Below are positions 53,215-64,000 of a stretch of 64,000 nucleotides of DNA, piece after piece. Under the pieces are notes generated by a model. It did not search any database, was not told the DNA's origin, and saw nothing but the letters and a program-made list of their open reading frames with translations. Source of the stretch: Homalodisca vitripennis. Its lineage: Eukaryota; Arthropoda; Insecta; Hemiptera; Cicadellidae. Every line of letters begins with the position of its first letter. Position 1 is the stretch's first letter. The DNA lies in assembly GCF_021130785.1 (NCBI RefSeq), contig NC_060214.1, positions 2,631,001-2,695,000 on the forward strand. Reading direction: 5' to 3'. The translations under genes and the position numbers were made by a program.

Positions 53215-56200
53215 ATCGTTATGTATTCGTCTGCGGCGAGGACTGTGAGTGATCTGTGTGGGGGTGACATTAGGAATAGGAATACTGTATATCTGTAGAA
53301 TGCCACTGGAATATTGTCAGATAGAAGTTCGGTGACCGATTCGTCTACGGCGCAGCACTATGTGTGATCAGTGTGGGGGTGACATTAGGAATAAGAATAC
53401 CGTATATTTGTAGAACACCACTGGAATGTTGTTAGGTAGAAGTTCTGTGACCGATTCGTCTGCGGCGCAGCACTGTGTGTGATCAGTGTGGAGGTGACAT
53501 TAGGAACATAAATACTGTATATCTGTAGAATGCCACTGGAATGTTGTCAGATAGAAGTTCTGTGACCGATTCGTCTGCGGTGCAGCACTATGTGTGATCA
53601 GTGTGGGATTGACATTAGGAATAGGAATCCTGTATATCTGTAGAATGCCACTGGAATGTTGTTAGTTAGAAGTTCTGTGACCGATTCGTCTGCGGCGCAG
53701 CACTATGTGTGATCAGTGTGGGGGTTAAATTACGAATAGGAATACCGTATATTTGTAGAACACCACTGGAATGTTGTCAGGTAGAAGTTCTGTGACCGAT
53801 TCGTCTGCGGCGCAGCACCGTGTGTGATCAGTGTGGGATTGACATTAGGAATATGAATACTGTATATCTCTAGAATGCCACTGGAATGTTGTCAGGTAGA
53901 AGTTCTGTGACCGATTCGTCTGCGGCGCAGCATTATGTGTGATCAGTGTGGGATTGACATTAGGAATAGGCATCCTGTATATCTGTAGAATGCCACTGGA
54001 ATGTTGTTAGTTAGAAGTTCTGTGACCGATTCGTCTGCGGCGCTGCATTGTGTGTGATCAGTGTGGCATTGACAATAGGAATATGAATACTGTATATCTG
54101 TAGAATGCCACTGGAATGTTGTCAGGTAGAAGTTCTGTGACCGATTCGTCTGCGGCGCTGCATTGTGTGTGATCAGTGTGGTATTGACAATAGGAATATG
54201 AATACTGTATATCTGTAGAATGCCACTGGAATGTTGTCAGGTAGAAGTTCTGTGACCGATTCGTCTGCGGCGCATCACTGTGGGTGATCAGTGTGGGATT
54301 GACATTATAAATCGGAATACTGTATATCTAAAGAATGCCACTAGAATGTTGTCAGGTAGAAGTTCTGTGACCGATTCGTCTGCGGCGCTGCATTGTGTGT
54401 GATCAGTGTGGTATTGACAATAGGAATAGGAATACTGTATATCTGTAAAATGCCACTGGAATGTTGTCAGGTAGAAGTTCTGTGACCGATTCGTCTGCGG
54501 CGCAGCACTGTGTGTGATCAGTGTGGGATTGACAATAGGAATATGAATACTGTATATCTGTAAAATGCCACTGGAATGTTGTCAGGTAGAAGGTCTGTGA
54601 CCGATTTGTCTGCGGCGCAGCACTGTGTGTAATCTGTGTGGGATTGACATTATGAATATGAATACTGTATATCTGTACAATGCCATTGGAATGTTGTCAG
54701 GTAGAAGTTCTGTGACCGATTCGTCTGCGGCGCAGCACTGTGTGTGATCAGTGTGAGATTGACATTAGGAATATGAATACTGTATATCTGTAAAATGCCA
54801 CTGGAATGTTGTCAGGTAGAAGTTCTGTGACCGATTCGTCTGCGGCGGAGCACTCTGTGTGATCAGTGTGAGATTGACATTAGGAATATGAATACTGTAT
54901 ATCTGTAAAATGCCACTGGAATGTTGTCAGGTAGAAGTTCTGTGACCGATTCGTCTGCGGCGCAGCACTGTGTGTGATCAGTGTGAGATTGACATTAGGA
55001 ATATGAATAATGTATATCTGTAAAATGCCACTGGAATGTTGTCAGGTAGAAGTTCTGTGACCGATTCGTCTGCGGCGCAGCACTGTGTGTGATCAGTGTG
55101 GGGGTGACATTAGAAATAGGAATACTGTATATCTGTAGAATGCCACTGGAATGTTGTTAGTTAGAAGTTCTGTGACCGATCCGTCTGCGGCGCAGCACTG
55201 TGTGCGATCAGTGTGGGATTGACATTAGGAATATGAATACTGTATATCTGTAGAATGCCACTGGAATGTTGTTAGTTAGAAGTTCTGTGACCGATCCGTC
55301 TGCGGCGCAGCACTGTGTGCGATCAGTGTGGGATTGACATTAGGAATAGGAATCCTGTATATCTGTAGAATGCCACTGGAATGTTGTTAGTTAGAAGTTC
55401 TGTGACCGATTCGTCTGCGGCGCAGCACTATGTGTGATCAGTGTGGGGGTGAAATTACGAATAGGAATACCGTATATTTGTAGAACACCACTGGAATGTT
55501 GTCAGGTAGAAGTTCTGTGACCGATTCGTCTGCGGCGCAGCATTGTGTGTGATCAGTGTGGGATTGACATTAGGAATATGAATACTGTATATCTCTAGAA
55601 TGCCACTGGAATGTTGTCAGGTAGAAGTTCTGTGACCGATTCGTCTGCGGCGCAGCACTATGTGTGATCAGTGTGGGATTGACATTAGGAATAAGAATCC
55701 TGTATATCTGTAGAATGCCACTGGAATGTTGTTAGTTAGAAGTTCTGTGACTGATTCGTCTGCGGCGCTGCATTGTGTGTGATCAGTGTGGTATTGACAA
55801 TAGGAATATGAATACTGTATATCTGTAGAATGCCACTGGAATGTTGTCAGGTAGAAGTTCTGTGACCGATTCGTCTGCGGCGCTGCATTGTGTGTGATCA
55901 GTGTGGTATTGACAATAGGAATATGAATACTGTATATCTGTAGAATGCCACTGGAATGTTGTCAGGTAGAAGTTCTGTGACCGATTCGTCTGCGGCGCAT
56001 CACTGTGTGTGATCAGTGTGGGATTGACATTATAAATCGGAATACTGTATATCTATAGAATGCCACTGGAATGTTGTCAGGTAGAAGTTCTGTGACCGAT
56101 TTGTCTGCGGCGCAGCACTGTGTGTAATCTGTGTGGGATTGACATTATGAATATCAATACTGTATATCTGTAGAATGCCATTGGAATGTTGTCAGGTAGA

Positions 56201-58702
56201 AGTTCTGTGACCGATTCGTCTGCGGCGCAGCACTGTGTGTGATCAGTGTGAGATTGACATTAGGAATATGAATACTGTATATCTGTAAAATGCCACTGGA
56301 ATGTTGTCAGGTAGAAGTTCTGTGACCGATTCGTCTGCGGCGGAGCACTCTGTGTGATCAGTGTGAGATTGACATTAGGAATATGAATACTGTATATCTG
56401 TAAAATGCCACTGGAATGTTGTCAGGTAGAAGTTCTGTGACCGATTCGTCTGCGGCGCAGCACTGTGTGTGATCAGTGTGAGATTGACATTAGGAATATG
56501 AATAATGTATATCTGTAAAATGCCACTGGAATGTTGTCAGGTAGAAGTTCTGTGACCGATTCGTCTGCGGCGCAGCACTGTGTGTGATCAGTGTGGGGGT
56601 GACATTAGAAATAGGAATACTGTATATCTGTAGAATGCCACTGGAATGTTGTTAGTTAGAAGTTCTGTGACCGATCCGTCTGCGGCGCAGCACTGTGTGC
56701 GATCAGTGTGGGATTGACATTAGGAATATGAATACTGTATATCTGTAGAATGCCACTGGAATGTTGTTAGTTAGAAGTTCTGTGACCGATCCGTCTGCGG
56801 CGCAGCACTGTGTGCGATCAGTGTGGGATTGACATTAGGTATAGTAATCCTGTATATCTGTAGAATGCCACTGGAATGTTGTTAGTTAGAAGTTCTGTGA
56901 CCGATTCGTCTGCGGCGCAGCACTATGTGTGATCAGTGTGGGGGTGAAATTACGAATAGGAATACCGTATATTTGTAGAACACCACTGGAATGTTGTCAG
57001 GTAGAAGTTCTGTGACCGATTCGTCTGCGGCGCAGCATTGTGTGTAATCAGTGTGGGATTGACATTAGGATTATGAATACTGTATATCTCTAGAATGCCA
57101 CTGGAATGTTGTCAGGTAAAAGTTCTGTGACCGATTCGTCTGCGGCGCAGCACTATGTGTGATCAGTGTGGGATTGACATTAGGAATAGGAATCCTGTAT
57201 ATCTGTAGAATGCCACTGGAATGTTGTTAGTTAGAAGTTCTGTGACCGATTCGTCTGCGGCGCTGCATTTTGTGTGATCAGTGTGGTATTGACAATAGGA
57301 ATATGAATACTGTATATCTGTAGAATGCCACTGGAATGTTGTCAGGTAGAAGTTCTGTGACCGATTCGTCTGCGGCGCTGCATTGTGTGTGATCAGTGTG
57401 GTATTGACAATAGGAATATGAATACTGTATATCTGTAGAATGCCACTGGAATGTTGTCAGGTAGAAGTTCTGTGACCGATTTGTCTGCGGCGCATCACTG
57501 TGTGTGATCAGTGTGGGATTGACATTATAAATCGGAATACTGTATATCTATAGAATGCCACTGGAATGTTGTCAGGTAGAAGTTCTGTGACCGATTCGTC
57601 TGCGGCGCTGCATTGTGTGTGATCAGTGTGGTATTGACATTAGGAATATGAATACTGTATATCTGTAAAATGCCACTGGAATGTTGTCAGGTAGAAGTTC
57701 TGTGACCGATTCGTCTGCGGCGCAGCACTGTGTGTGATCAGTGTGAGATTGACATTAGGAATATGAATTCTGTATATCTGTAAAATGCCACTGGAATGTT
57801 ATCAGGTAGAAGTTCTGTGACCGATTCGTCTGCGGCGCAGCACTGTGTGTGATCAGTGTGGGGGTGACATTAGAAATAGGAATACTGTATATCTGTAGAA
57901 TGCCACTGGAATGTTGTCAGGTAGAAGTTCTGTGACCGATTCGTCTGCGGCGCTGCATTGTGTGTGATCAGTGTGGTATTGACAATAGGAATATGAATAC
58001 TGTATATCTGTAGAATGCCACTGGAATGTTGTCAGGTAGAAGTTCTGTGACTGATTCGTCTGCGGCGCATCACTGTGTGTGATCAGTGTGGGATTGACAT
58101 TATAAATCGGAATACTGTATATCTATAGAATGCCACTGGAATGTTGTCAGGTAGAAGTTCTGTGACCGATTCGTCTGCGGCGCTGCATTGTGTGTGATCA
58201 GTGTGGTATTGACAATAGGAATGGGAATACTGTATATCTGTAAAATGCCACTGGAATGTTGTCAGGTAGAAGTTCTGTGACCGATTCGTCTGCGGCGCAG
58301 CACTGTGTGTGATCAGTGTGGGATTGACAATAGGAATATGAATACTGTATATCTGTAAAATGCCACTGGAATGTTGTCAGGTAGAAGGTCTGTGACCGAT
58401 TTGTCTGCGGCGCAGCACTGTGTGTAATCTGTGTGGGATTGCTATTATGAATATGAATACTGTATATCTGTAGAATGCCATTGGAATGTTTTCAGGTAGA
58501 AGTTCTGTGACCGATTCGTCTGCGGCGCAGCACTGTGTGTGATCAGTGTGAGATTGACATTAGGAATATGAATACTGTATATCTGTAAAATGCCACTGGA
58601 ATGTTGTCAGGTAGAAGTTCTGTGACCGATTCGTCTGCGGCGCAGGACTGTGTGTGATCAGTGTTGAATTGACATTATAAATCGGAATACTGTATATCTG
58701 TA
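53215..58702. repeat. 115-bp satellite array, about 48 copies, with 13-unit higher-order repeat
   Basis: The unit contains TGTGACCGATTCGTCTGCGG, CGCAGCACTGTGTGTGATCA, GTATATCTGTAGAATGCCAC and TGGAATGTTGTCAGGTAGAA. The CCGAT anchor recurs at 53451, 53566 and 53681 (exactly 115) and stays in phase to the end. Variant units (CCGATCCGTC with TGTGCGATCA) occur as pairs at 55176/55291 and again 1495 bp later (56671/56786), i.e. 13 units. The unit is more GC-rich and CpG-rich than the flanks. No long frame. Confidence 0.97.
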
Positions 58703-60695
58703 GACAGAAATTGGTACGTTTTGGTATGTAAAATGTCTTTACCCGCTAGCAATTTCACTTTTAATTACTTATTAATTCGTAACAGATATTTAATGAATAC
58801 ACAAGTCACCAGGCTAGTTATTAATAAAGTAATTGATTCATTAAATAACTGTCAAGTAAAAAATATATCGCTTCCACTTTGAACTGGTAATATCAGCTAT
58901 TCTTTTTATATTATTCAATATGTAAAAAGTAAGAGCTAGTAAAAAGACTCAAAAAGGGCCAAATGTCTTATACAATTCTAGTACAAACAGATGGAACATT
59001 AAAATAGAAAGATACATTTATATGAGTCTCGTACAATATAGCTGCATAGTCTATTTGCAAGGAACACAGCCAATTCCGTTCCATCCATTTAATGAACTGG
59101 GTATGTTAGTCTATATTTATGACACTGTTTCTATACACAATTAAAATAGAACGGGGGTGGGTACAGGAATGTGAATTGTGTGTAAATATATTTCACTAAC
59201 TAGTTTGACCCAAAACGTATCAGAGGATAATTACAATCCACGATTATAGTGACAATAACACTCAATTTAATGCATGAAACCCATCCCTTGTTCCTGACTT
59301 CCCTTCCATTCATCTCTATATTTCAATTTATTTTCTGCTGGGAAACACTTTTATTACATGCGGTTCCTTGATTTTTTTGTTTAATTAGTTTTGCAGTTAT
59401 AATCAAATTAATACATAAACTTACTAAAATGCAAAATACAAAATTTATGTAACATTTTTCCAAACAGTAATGAGTAATCAGTTTATTGTAATGTAATTTG
59501 CAAAATGGTTATACCGTGGGAATTTAAATAAATAAATACATTTAATCAAGTTTACTAAGACAGTTCCATATCTACACTACACGAACAAGTTAGACATTCA
59601 ATGGTTTTAGAGAAATTTAGAGGTATCGAGATCTTTGATGTGTATCACTTATTTTAAGAAATTTATCTAAAATTTTGGATCTTCAAACATTTTAGCATTT
59701 TTTAAATGTTATCTTTCTTAAAAAGGAAATCAAGTGAGGTATTGTGTTATCTCTGAATAATATTAATATTAATTATTACTAATACAAATAAAAATTAAAT
59801 TATAATAAAATAAAGGGGAAATAATCGAGTAATATTAAAATAACAGCAAAAAACGGAATTACGTTAAAACCCTAAGTATGCATCAATAAAACTCCCAAAT
59901 ATGACGTCATAGACGTTTGCCTCACACAATCCTTTTAGTTTTGGTTATAGTCAAGTTTGAACTAAAATGTTTCTGTGTCTATTAATAACTAAACATATCT
60001 GGATTGGCAGGACAGATTGGTTCCAAATCCATTAGCTAATCTATGATAGATGGTGCTTATAACTAAAGTATTTCCTTAATAATACACCTTTTGGGGAATT
60101 TCCATTTACATGGATTACTGCTCTGTACTTGGCAAGAAGTTGGGGTGCAGACCGCGAACACGCTGATAACCTAGTGATAGACCATGTTAGAGACGCGTAT
60201 CCCAAAATATTAACCCTCAACGCATAGGTTTCATCAATACTTCCGTTAAGGGATTAAAGATTAAGTTGTTAACAAGACGATAATCGCCAAATTTCTATCT
60301 CTCTCCCCGATTGTGATGCCTAATTACTGCTTTCTGTGACCCCTACAACCAATAGCTAATTATGCTTCATAGGTTCTCATTGGCATTGATTGACATCGAC
60401 TCCGTCATAATAACTGTGCACTCTCCTACCACCATCTTACTCGTTATCTCCTTTCTCTGTTTTATATCTCATATCTAAAAGTAAATAACCAAGAATTGAG
60501 TGTCTCAAAATCAAGAGACAACGTTCCCTCCCTCAATAATCTTCTTTTAAACAAGCTAATCATACACACTCACACGCGCACGCACGTTACCTTTGTTTTT
60601 TTCTTTGAAACACCAAATTTCGTCATTAGACTAGTTTATTCCATTATAATAATGTTATTTCCCCTAGTTATAGACTAGGTTCTCCATGTCACATA
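58703..60695. other. Intergenic AT-rich DNA, nothing recognised
   Basis: No gene, repeat or RNA signature that I can support. Confidence 0.5.
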
Positions 60696-60699
60696 CTTC

Positions 60700-62215
60700 C
60701 TAATCATATAATTTTCCAACTGTGAGCAAGATTTTCGAAAACTATTTTTGAAAAGAATCCTTTGATTTTTAGCAAACACAACCAGCTTTCTGAAGACCAA
60801 TTTGGCTTCAGAGCAGGAAAATCGACGTTAGACGCAGTTTTGAGTCTGGTAGAAACGGTTGTGGAAGGGTTAAACTGTCGGATTCCCACCATAAGTGTGT
60901 TTCTCGAGTTATCCAAAGCGTTTGACTGTGTTGATCATAATAAAAGTTTTGAAAAACTGAAATCCCATGGCATTCGAGATGTGCCCCTATCGTGGATTAA
61001 ATCATTTCTAAGCCACAGAATACAGACTGTCAACATTGCAAATCACCTTTTAAGTCCAATGGATATGAGCTATGGAGTTCCCATAGACTCCATCCCCAGT
61101 CCAATTATTTATCTATGCTATGTAAATGACATCGTCATCGCCTCTGTATGCTAATGTCGTACAGTACTATGATGACACGACTCTCTTTTTTGAAGAAAAA
61201 CCAAAAGAAGTTTTGTTACAACAAGCTTTTCTTGACCTCACCAGTGTTGACCAATAATTTTTCAGACTCAACCTGACAAAGAATTCCACAAAATCTTATT
61301 TTCTGAAATTGGGTCTGTGACTAGTTGACTTTGGGTTTTCCATCATGCTGGAAACTCCACATAAAAAGAATTCTACACCTCCAAATTCGTTGAAATATAC
61401 CTTGGTCAAGGTTTGACATCGAATGATCACATTGTTTCACTTTGTTCAAAATTAGCTCCTGGCGTTTACGTTTTAAGGTCTCTAGCCAAATACTGCCCGT
61501 TTATTCATGTACTGATGGCGGCGTATTACGGCCTGATCTACCCAAACCTTTCCAACGGAGTGGTTTTGTGGGGCGCTAGTTCAAACAAACAAATTTTGAG
61601 AGTTTTCAGGCCTCAAAATAAAGCGGCCAGAACAATCGCTAACATGAACTTCAGAGAGACGTGCGTAGCACATTTACAAAAATGTTGCCATGCTTCTACA
61701 TCTTGGAAGCGGTTTTATTCTGTAAGTCAAAATGTGCCCTGTCAAGGGACCGCGACATACATAAATATGAAACGAGAGGCAGAGACAACTACCGTTCTGG
61801 GCGACACAGAACGGTGATATATGAAAACCTACCCTAGCAGGCAGGTGTACGTTGTTTCATCAGCAGATTGCCCGATTCCGTAAAAAAACGAACAAATGGC
61901 TAAGGCGTGAAAACTCTATCGCCGAGTTTTTGTATTATAGTTGGGGGGGACCTCCAATCTAGAAGACTGACACTGACGTTGGCGGTGGAGAGAATTGCCG
62001 TGTGAGAAGTATGCGCGAATATAAAGATTGTATGTCTAAATATATTGTGAAGGAATGTCAAAATTATATATTTATCCGGTATACCTTCTGCCACATTACA
62101 GACCCTTCTCTCTCAAGATCCTCCTCAATAAGTTTGACTTCTCTCATCCCGCTTGCTATATCCACATATTTATTATATTGCTCAGGGCAATAAAAGGTTT
62201 GACTTTGACTTAGGA
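60700..62215 (+). mobile_element. LINE remnant (RT and C-terminal domain), decayed
   Basis: RT blocks appear in order: SKIFENYF (about 60722), QLSEDQFGFRAGKSTLDAVL (60784-60842), FLELSKAFDCVDHNK (60900-60945, motif A), YGVP (about 61070, replacing the GVPQGS block by a small disruption), a YDDTTLFFEE-like motif C (about 61168-61197) and, after frame changes, the C-terminal YYGLIYPNLSNGVVLWGASS (61532-61590) with VFRPQNKAARTI. The 3' end looks like a CAATAAAAGGTTTGACTTTG tail (62188-62207). It is 5'-truncated, with several frameshifts and stops. Related in type to, but not a close copy of, the LINE at 6500-10256. Confidence 0.85.
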
Positions 62216-64000
62216 CATTTTCTTAATCCCCTCTTAGCACCAGTCTCTGCACAAAAACTTAGCCCTTCTCTTTCAAGATCCTCCTCACTAAGTTTATATT
62301 TTCTCATCCTCGCTCAGAGGTTTTTTCTAAACGACAGCACATACACTCAGCTCCCTAATCAAACAAATATATCACCATGGCCTGCGTAAAAACAATTATG
62401 TTTAATAAAGATTAAAACTGAGTAATATTATAAATGTAATATTGTAAAATTATAAAACATGATAAAATACATAATCGGTTCTAGAATTATCACTATATAT
62501 TTAATGAAATTAATTAATAGTCCGTTAAAGATAAACTAGTTTAGATTTATTCTACATTCTCCATTACACAAGTAAGTACCTGAGAGCGACATATAATTAA
62601 TATTCACGGTAATGGCTACTGCATTTTATATTATACATTTGCAGGATTAAATTAAATGTAAGCTATCAAAGCAAATAAATAGCTGCGGGCTTCTTCAAGC
62701 AAGGCGAGTTTATCATACAACATTCAACATTCAATAAACTGGGCTCGCACTTAATTGGTATGTAATAATGTTTGTACTTTATATAAAGTACAAACTCTAT
62801 CTTTATATATATATTTCTTGTGTGCGTGTGTATGTTAATGAACTCCTCCTAAACGGGTGGACCGATTTTAATGAAACTTTTTGTGTGTCTTCAGTTGGAT
62901 CCGAGAATGGTTTAGATTCATAATTCGGTCCAATTTTAATAGTTTATTTAATTAATTTTTTAATAATAAATTGTTGTTGATGGTGGAGTGTTTTACATTG
63001 GATCCGCCAGACTGCGCCACTGTTACTTAACAACTGTGAATATTTTCAGCTGAAGTTCATCCATCAAAGAGGGAGAAACATTTGTTCACATTTATTTAGA
63101 AAGTTCTTATTTTAAATTTGTAAAGTGCTTGATCAGTAGTGTAATGCAGATTGCAAAGTTGAAGTTTCACCAATTGTTCTACGTAAACATTATAATATTA
63201 CAACACAGCCATAATGTTTTTCTATTTCAATTCCAGGTTTTCCCGACAGTTTGTGCTGCTATCAAATTTGTGTGTTGTTTTGTAACATTCTGTAATTATT
63301 GTGTGAGTGCTAATTGTTATAATACATTAATAGAGATTGAAGATGTTTGAAGTGCATAAAAAACTATAGTTATTTATTAAAGTTATTGAACTCATTTTCC
63401 AAATTTATTGAAGTGAGTATATTGGTCACATACCTCAAATAACCTAAGTAGCATACAAATCAAAAGGTTGTGTTTCTATGTGTTAATATTGTTAACAGTT
63501 TAGATAATCAAGTTTTAAACTAATTGGATTTAAAATAATTTGTAATAATTTACATTTTTTAATCTGCAGTCAGAATTGGTAACATAAGTTCAAATTAAGT
63601 AGCATACAAATCACATGTGTGAATAACTATTTATTGTTAACAGTGTAGGAATTGGTTTTAAATTAAATTCTGTTGGCCATTTCCGATATTAATTAAGTTT
63701 TAAATTACTAATTTTATAACAAGTATATTAATCTGTAACAATCTGGGCTGTTTTGATAAAAATGTCTATTCAAAAGTTATTACAATATCTAACTTCATCA
63801 CATGTACATTTAATCACACCTCGACCAACCGATAGTGTGTGAGTATAACATGAGTGATGTGAAATGTAGAGGATGTTTTAAATGAAAACTTACTTAATCT
63901 GAAGGTAAAAAAGTTGAAACAAACTATTTTATAACAGGTATATTTTTTCAATTTACAACTTAATTTATCGTAATGCTATTGAATGTACAATATATTATTT
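62216..64000. other. Intergenic DNA with fragments of dispersed repeats
   Basis: A 33-bp phrase from the LINE 3' end (CCCTTCTCTCTCAAGATCCT..., 62101-62133) recurs slightly altered at about 62264-62296. The segment 62810-62930 (CTCCTCCTAAACGGGTGGAC, then CGATTTTAATGAAACTTTTT) resembles a phrase common in insect non-autonomous transposons. No gene recognised; the 63129-63350 frame has no motif. Confidence 0.4.

Noticed and set aside
53215..58702. CRISPR-like array
   Set aside because: There is no alternation of short identical repeats with unique spacers. The whole 115-bp unit repeats, so it is a eukaryotic satellite.

Overview
The window is AT-rich animal nuclear DNA, almost certainly from an insect and possibly a hemipteran. 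The organism is inferred from element content: a CR1/Jockey-type LINE whose ORF1 ends in a Baculo_FP-like domain, a Tc1/mariner element of a type common in insects, very long satellite arrays and many AT/CA microsatellites. I found no host protein-coding exon or structural RNA gene that I could support.

The centre (26517-44108) is a near-complete Maverick/Polinton, a 17.6-kb virus-like DNA transposon. It starts AG, ends CT, has terminal inverted repeats (TIRs) of about 1.24 kb, and is flanked by TATATA duplicated inside a TA microsatellite. It carries a protein-primed family B DNA polymerase (broken by five frameshifts), a DD35E integrase, an A32-like packaging ATPase, an adenain-like cysteine protease, a double jelly-roll major capsid protein and a likely minor capsid protein. 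Accessory genes include a protein with a parvovirus-type phospholipase A2 domain, a small basic pX-like protein, a coiled-coil fibre-like protein, a DUF5679 zinc ribbon, two tandem Cys-rich zinc proteins, a BRO-N protein, an 'LSE-F' repeat protein and a zinc-ribbon protein that I read as related to the poxvirus/NCLDV late transcription factor VLTF3. Most genes start at a shared T-rich motif, TTTTTTCTATTTAAATGG, overlapping the ATG. It resembles the TCTA late promoter of Mavirus/CroV and the TAAAT(G) late promoter of poxviruses. The combination of a VLTF3-like factor and a uniform TAAATG start signal is the most exciting observation here. Nearly all gene breaks are single-base indels, so they are either recent decay or uncorrected assembly errors.

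Left of the Polinton (1-26510): a LINE RT remnant (1-735), a foldback element (732-1479), several short tandem arrays (3700-3960, 5119-5520, 16720-17240), a LINE with ORF1 tail plus endonuclease, RT and C-terminal domain (about 6500-10256), a triplicated palindromic repeat (11707-12161), a mariner element (12364-13886), a 128-bp satellite array (18007-22500) interrupted by a 0.8-kb insertion, and a 4-copy repeat just outside the Polinton (25940-26435).

Right of the Polinton (44115-64000): unique AT-rich DNA with short tandem arrays (46235-46455, 49975-50530), a 5.5-kb array of a strictly 115-bp satellite with a 13-unit higher-order repeat (53215-58702), and another decayed LINE (about 60700-62215).
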